Assembly (NCBI RefSeq): GCF_003651245.1
Contig: NZ_RAPE01000001.1
Location: 1,116,001-1,180,000, forward strand
Direction: 5' to 3'
DNA length: 64,000 nucleotides
Source of the DNA: Roseovarius spongiae
GTDB lineage: Bacteria > Pseudomonadota > Alphaproteobacteria > Rhodobacterales > Rhodobacteraceae
A program made the translations under genes and the position numbers. Of this stretch, positions 63,976-64,000 are shown in pieces (positions within the stretch are counted from its first letter, which is position 1; every line of letters starts with the position of its first letter). The notes below the pieces were generated by a model. The model saw only the letters and a program-made list of their open reading frames with translations, ran no database searches and was not told where the DNA came from.

Positions 63976-64000
63976 ATGACCGTGCCGATGCGATACCCCG
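63976..64000 (+). CDS. Possible start of a gene cut by the right edge
   Basis: An ATG at 63976 opens a frame of eight codons (MTVPMRYP) to the end of the window, behind a near-match CtrA box. There is no clear ribosome site. Too short to identify. Confidence 0.2.

Overview
The window is a high-GC chromosomal segment with dense, intact genes, and it looks like an alphaproteobacterium of the family Rhodobacteraceae (Roseobacter-type). The support is the gene order lptF-lptG-lptD-surA-pdxA-rsmA beside pepA-holC, a CckA hybrid kinase with CtrA-type TTAA-N7-TTAA boxes, an alphaproteobacterial LexA box (GTTC-N7-GTTC) in front of uvrA, a VPLPA-CTERM protein, an RTX/Hint secreted protein, and many amine and branched-chain catabolic genes. 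I see no tRNA, rRNA, CRISPR array, insertion sequence or phage gene.

Layout. 1-2100: the 3' part of a glycosidase-like (clan GH-A-like) protein, translationally coupled to a family 2 glycosyltransferase. 2101-2830: a long gap with no convincing gene. 2831-5323: an acidic RTX-repeat protein ending in a Hint autoprocessing domain. 5430-13556 (minus): a seven-gene chain lptF-lptG-lptD-surA-pdxA-rsmA-mobA-like with 1-4 nt overlaps. 13699-15637 (plus): pepA-holC. 15726-20007: a sugar dehydrogenase, a retropepsin-like membrane protease, a MarC protein and an ABC-F ATPase. 20125-24902: ndk, a 34-codon small gene under a possible CtrA box, a solo RACo-type ferredoxin/ASKHA protein and guaB.

24908-36593 is the main accessory block. 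A minus-strand unit (LysR regulator, YtcJ-type amidohydrolase, cupin) diverges from a plus-strand unit: a guanidine-modifying-superfamily enzyme, a four-gene PotFGHI-like ABC importer, a FAD amine oxidase-like protein and an M20 deacylase. A creatinase/DoeA-like M24 protein converges on it. I infer uptake and catabolism of a small amine or guanidino compound, substrate unknown. This is the best candidate for an undescribed pathway.

36836-48903 is mostly core: RsmB-type rRNA methyltransferase, cckA, lpd, an outer-membrane barrel protein, a methyltransferase, DUF488, uvrA, DUF4105 and an AI-2E-family transporter. 49094-60379 holds the valine-degradation genes: isobutyryl-CoA dehydrogenase, 3-hydroxyisobutyryl-CoA hydrolase and mmsB in one operon, with mmsA 5 kb away next to its own LysR gene. 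Between them lie a YbdK-type ligase, a VPLPA-CTERM protein, a nitronate monooxygenase-like protein and a DmdA-like GcvT-family enzyme. 60462-64000: a CBS-domain protein, coaD, a small membrane protein, a gap gene with a GapB-like cofactor pocket, and a DUF808 membrane protein.

Several small features are recorded: two perfect and one near CtrA box, a LexA box, two candidate LysR operators, four terminators and two unlisted small genes (34 and 47 codons).
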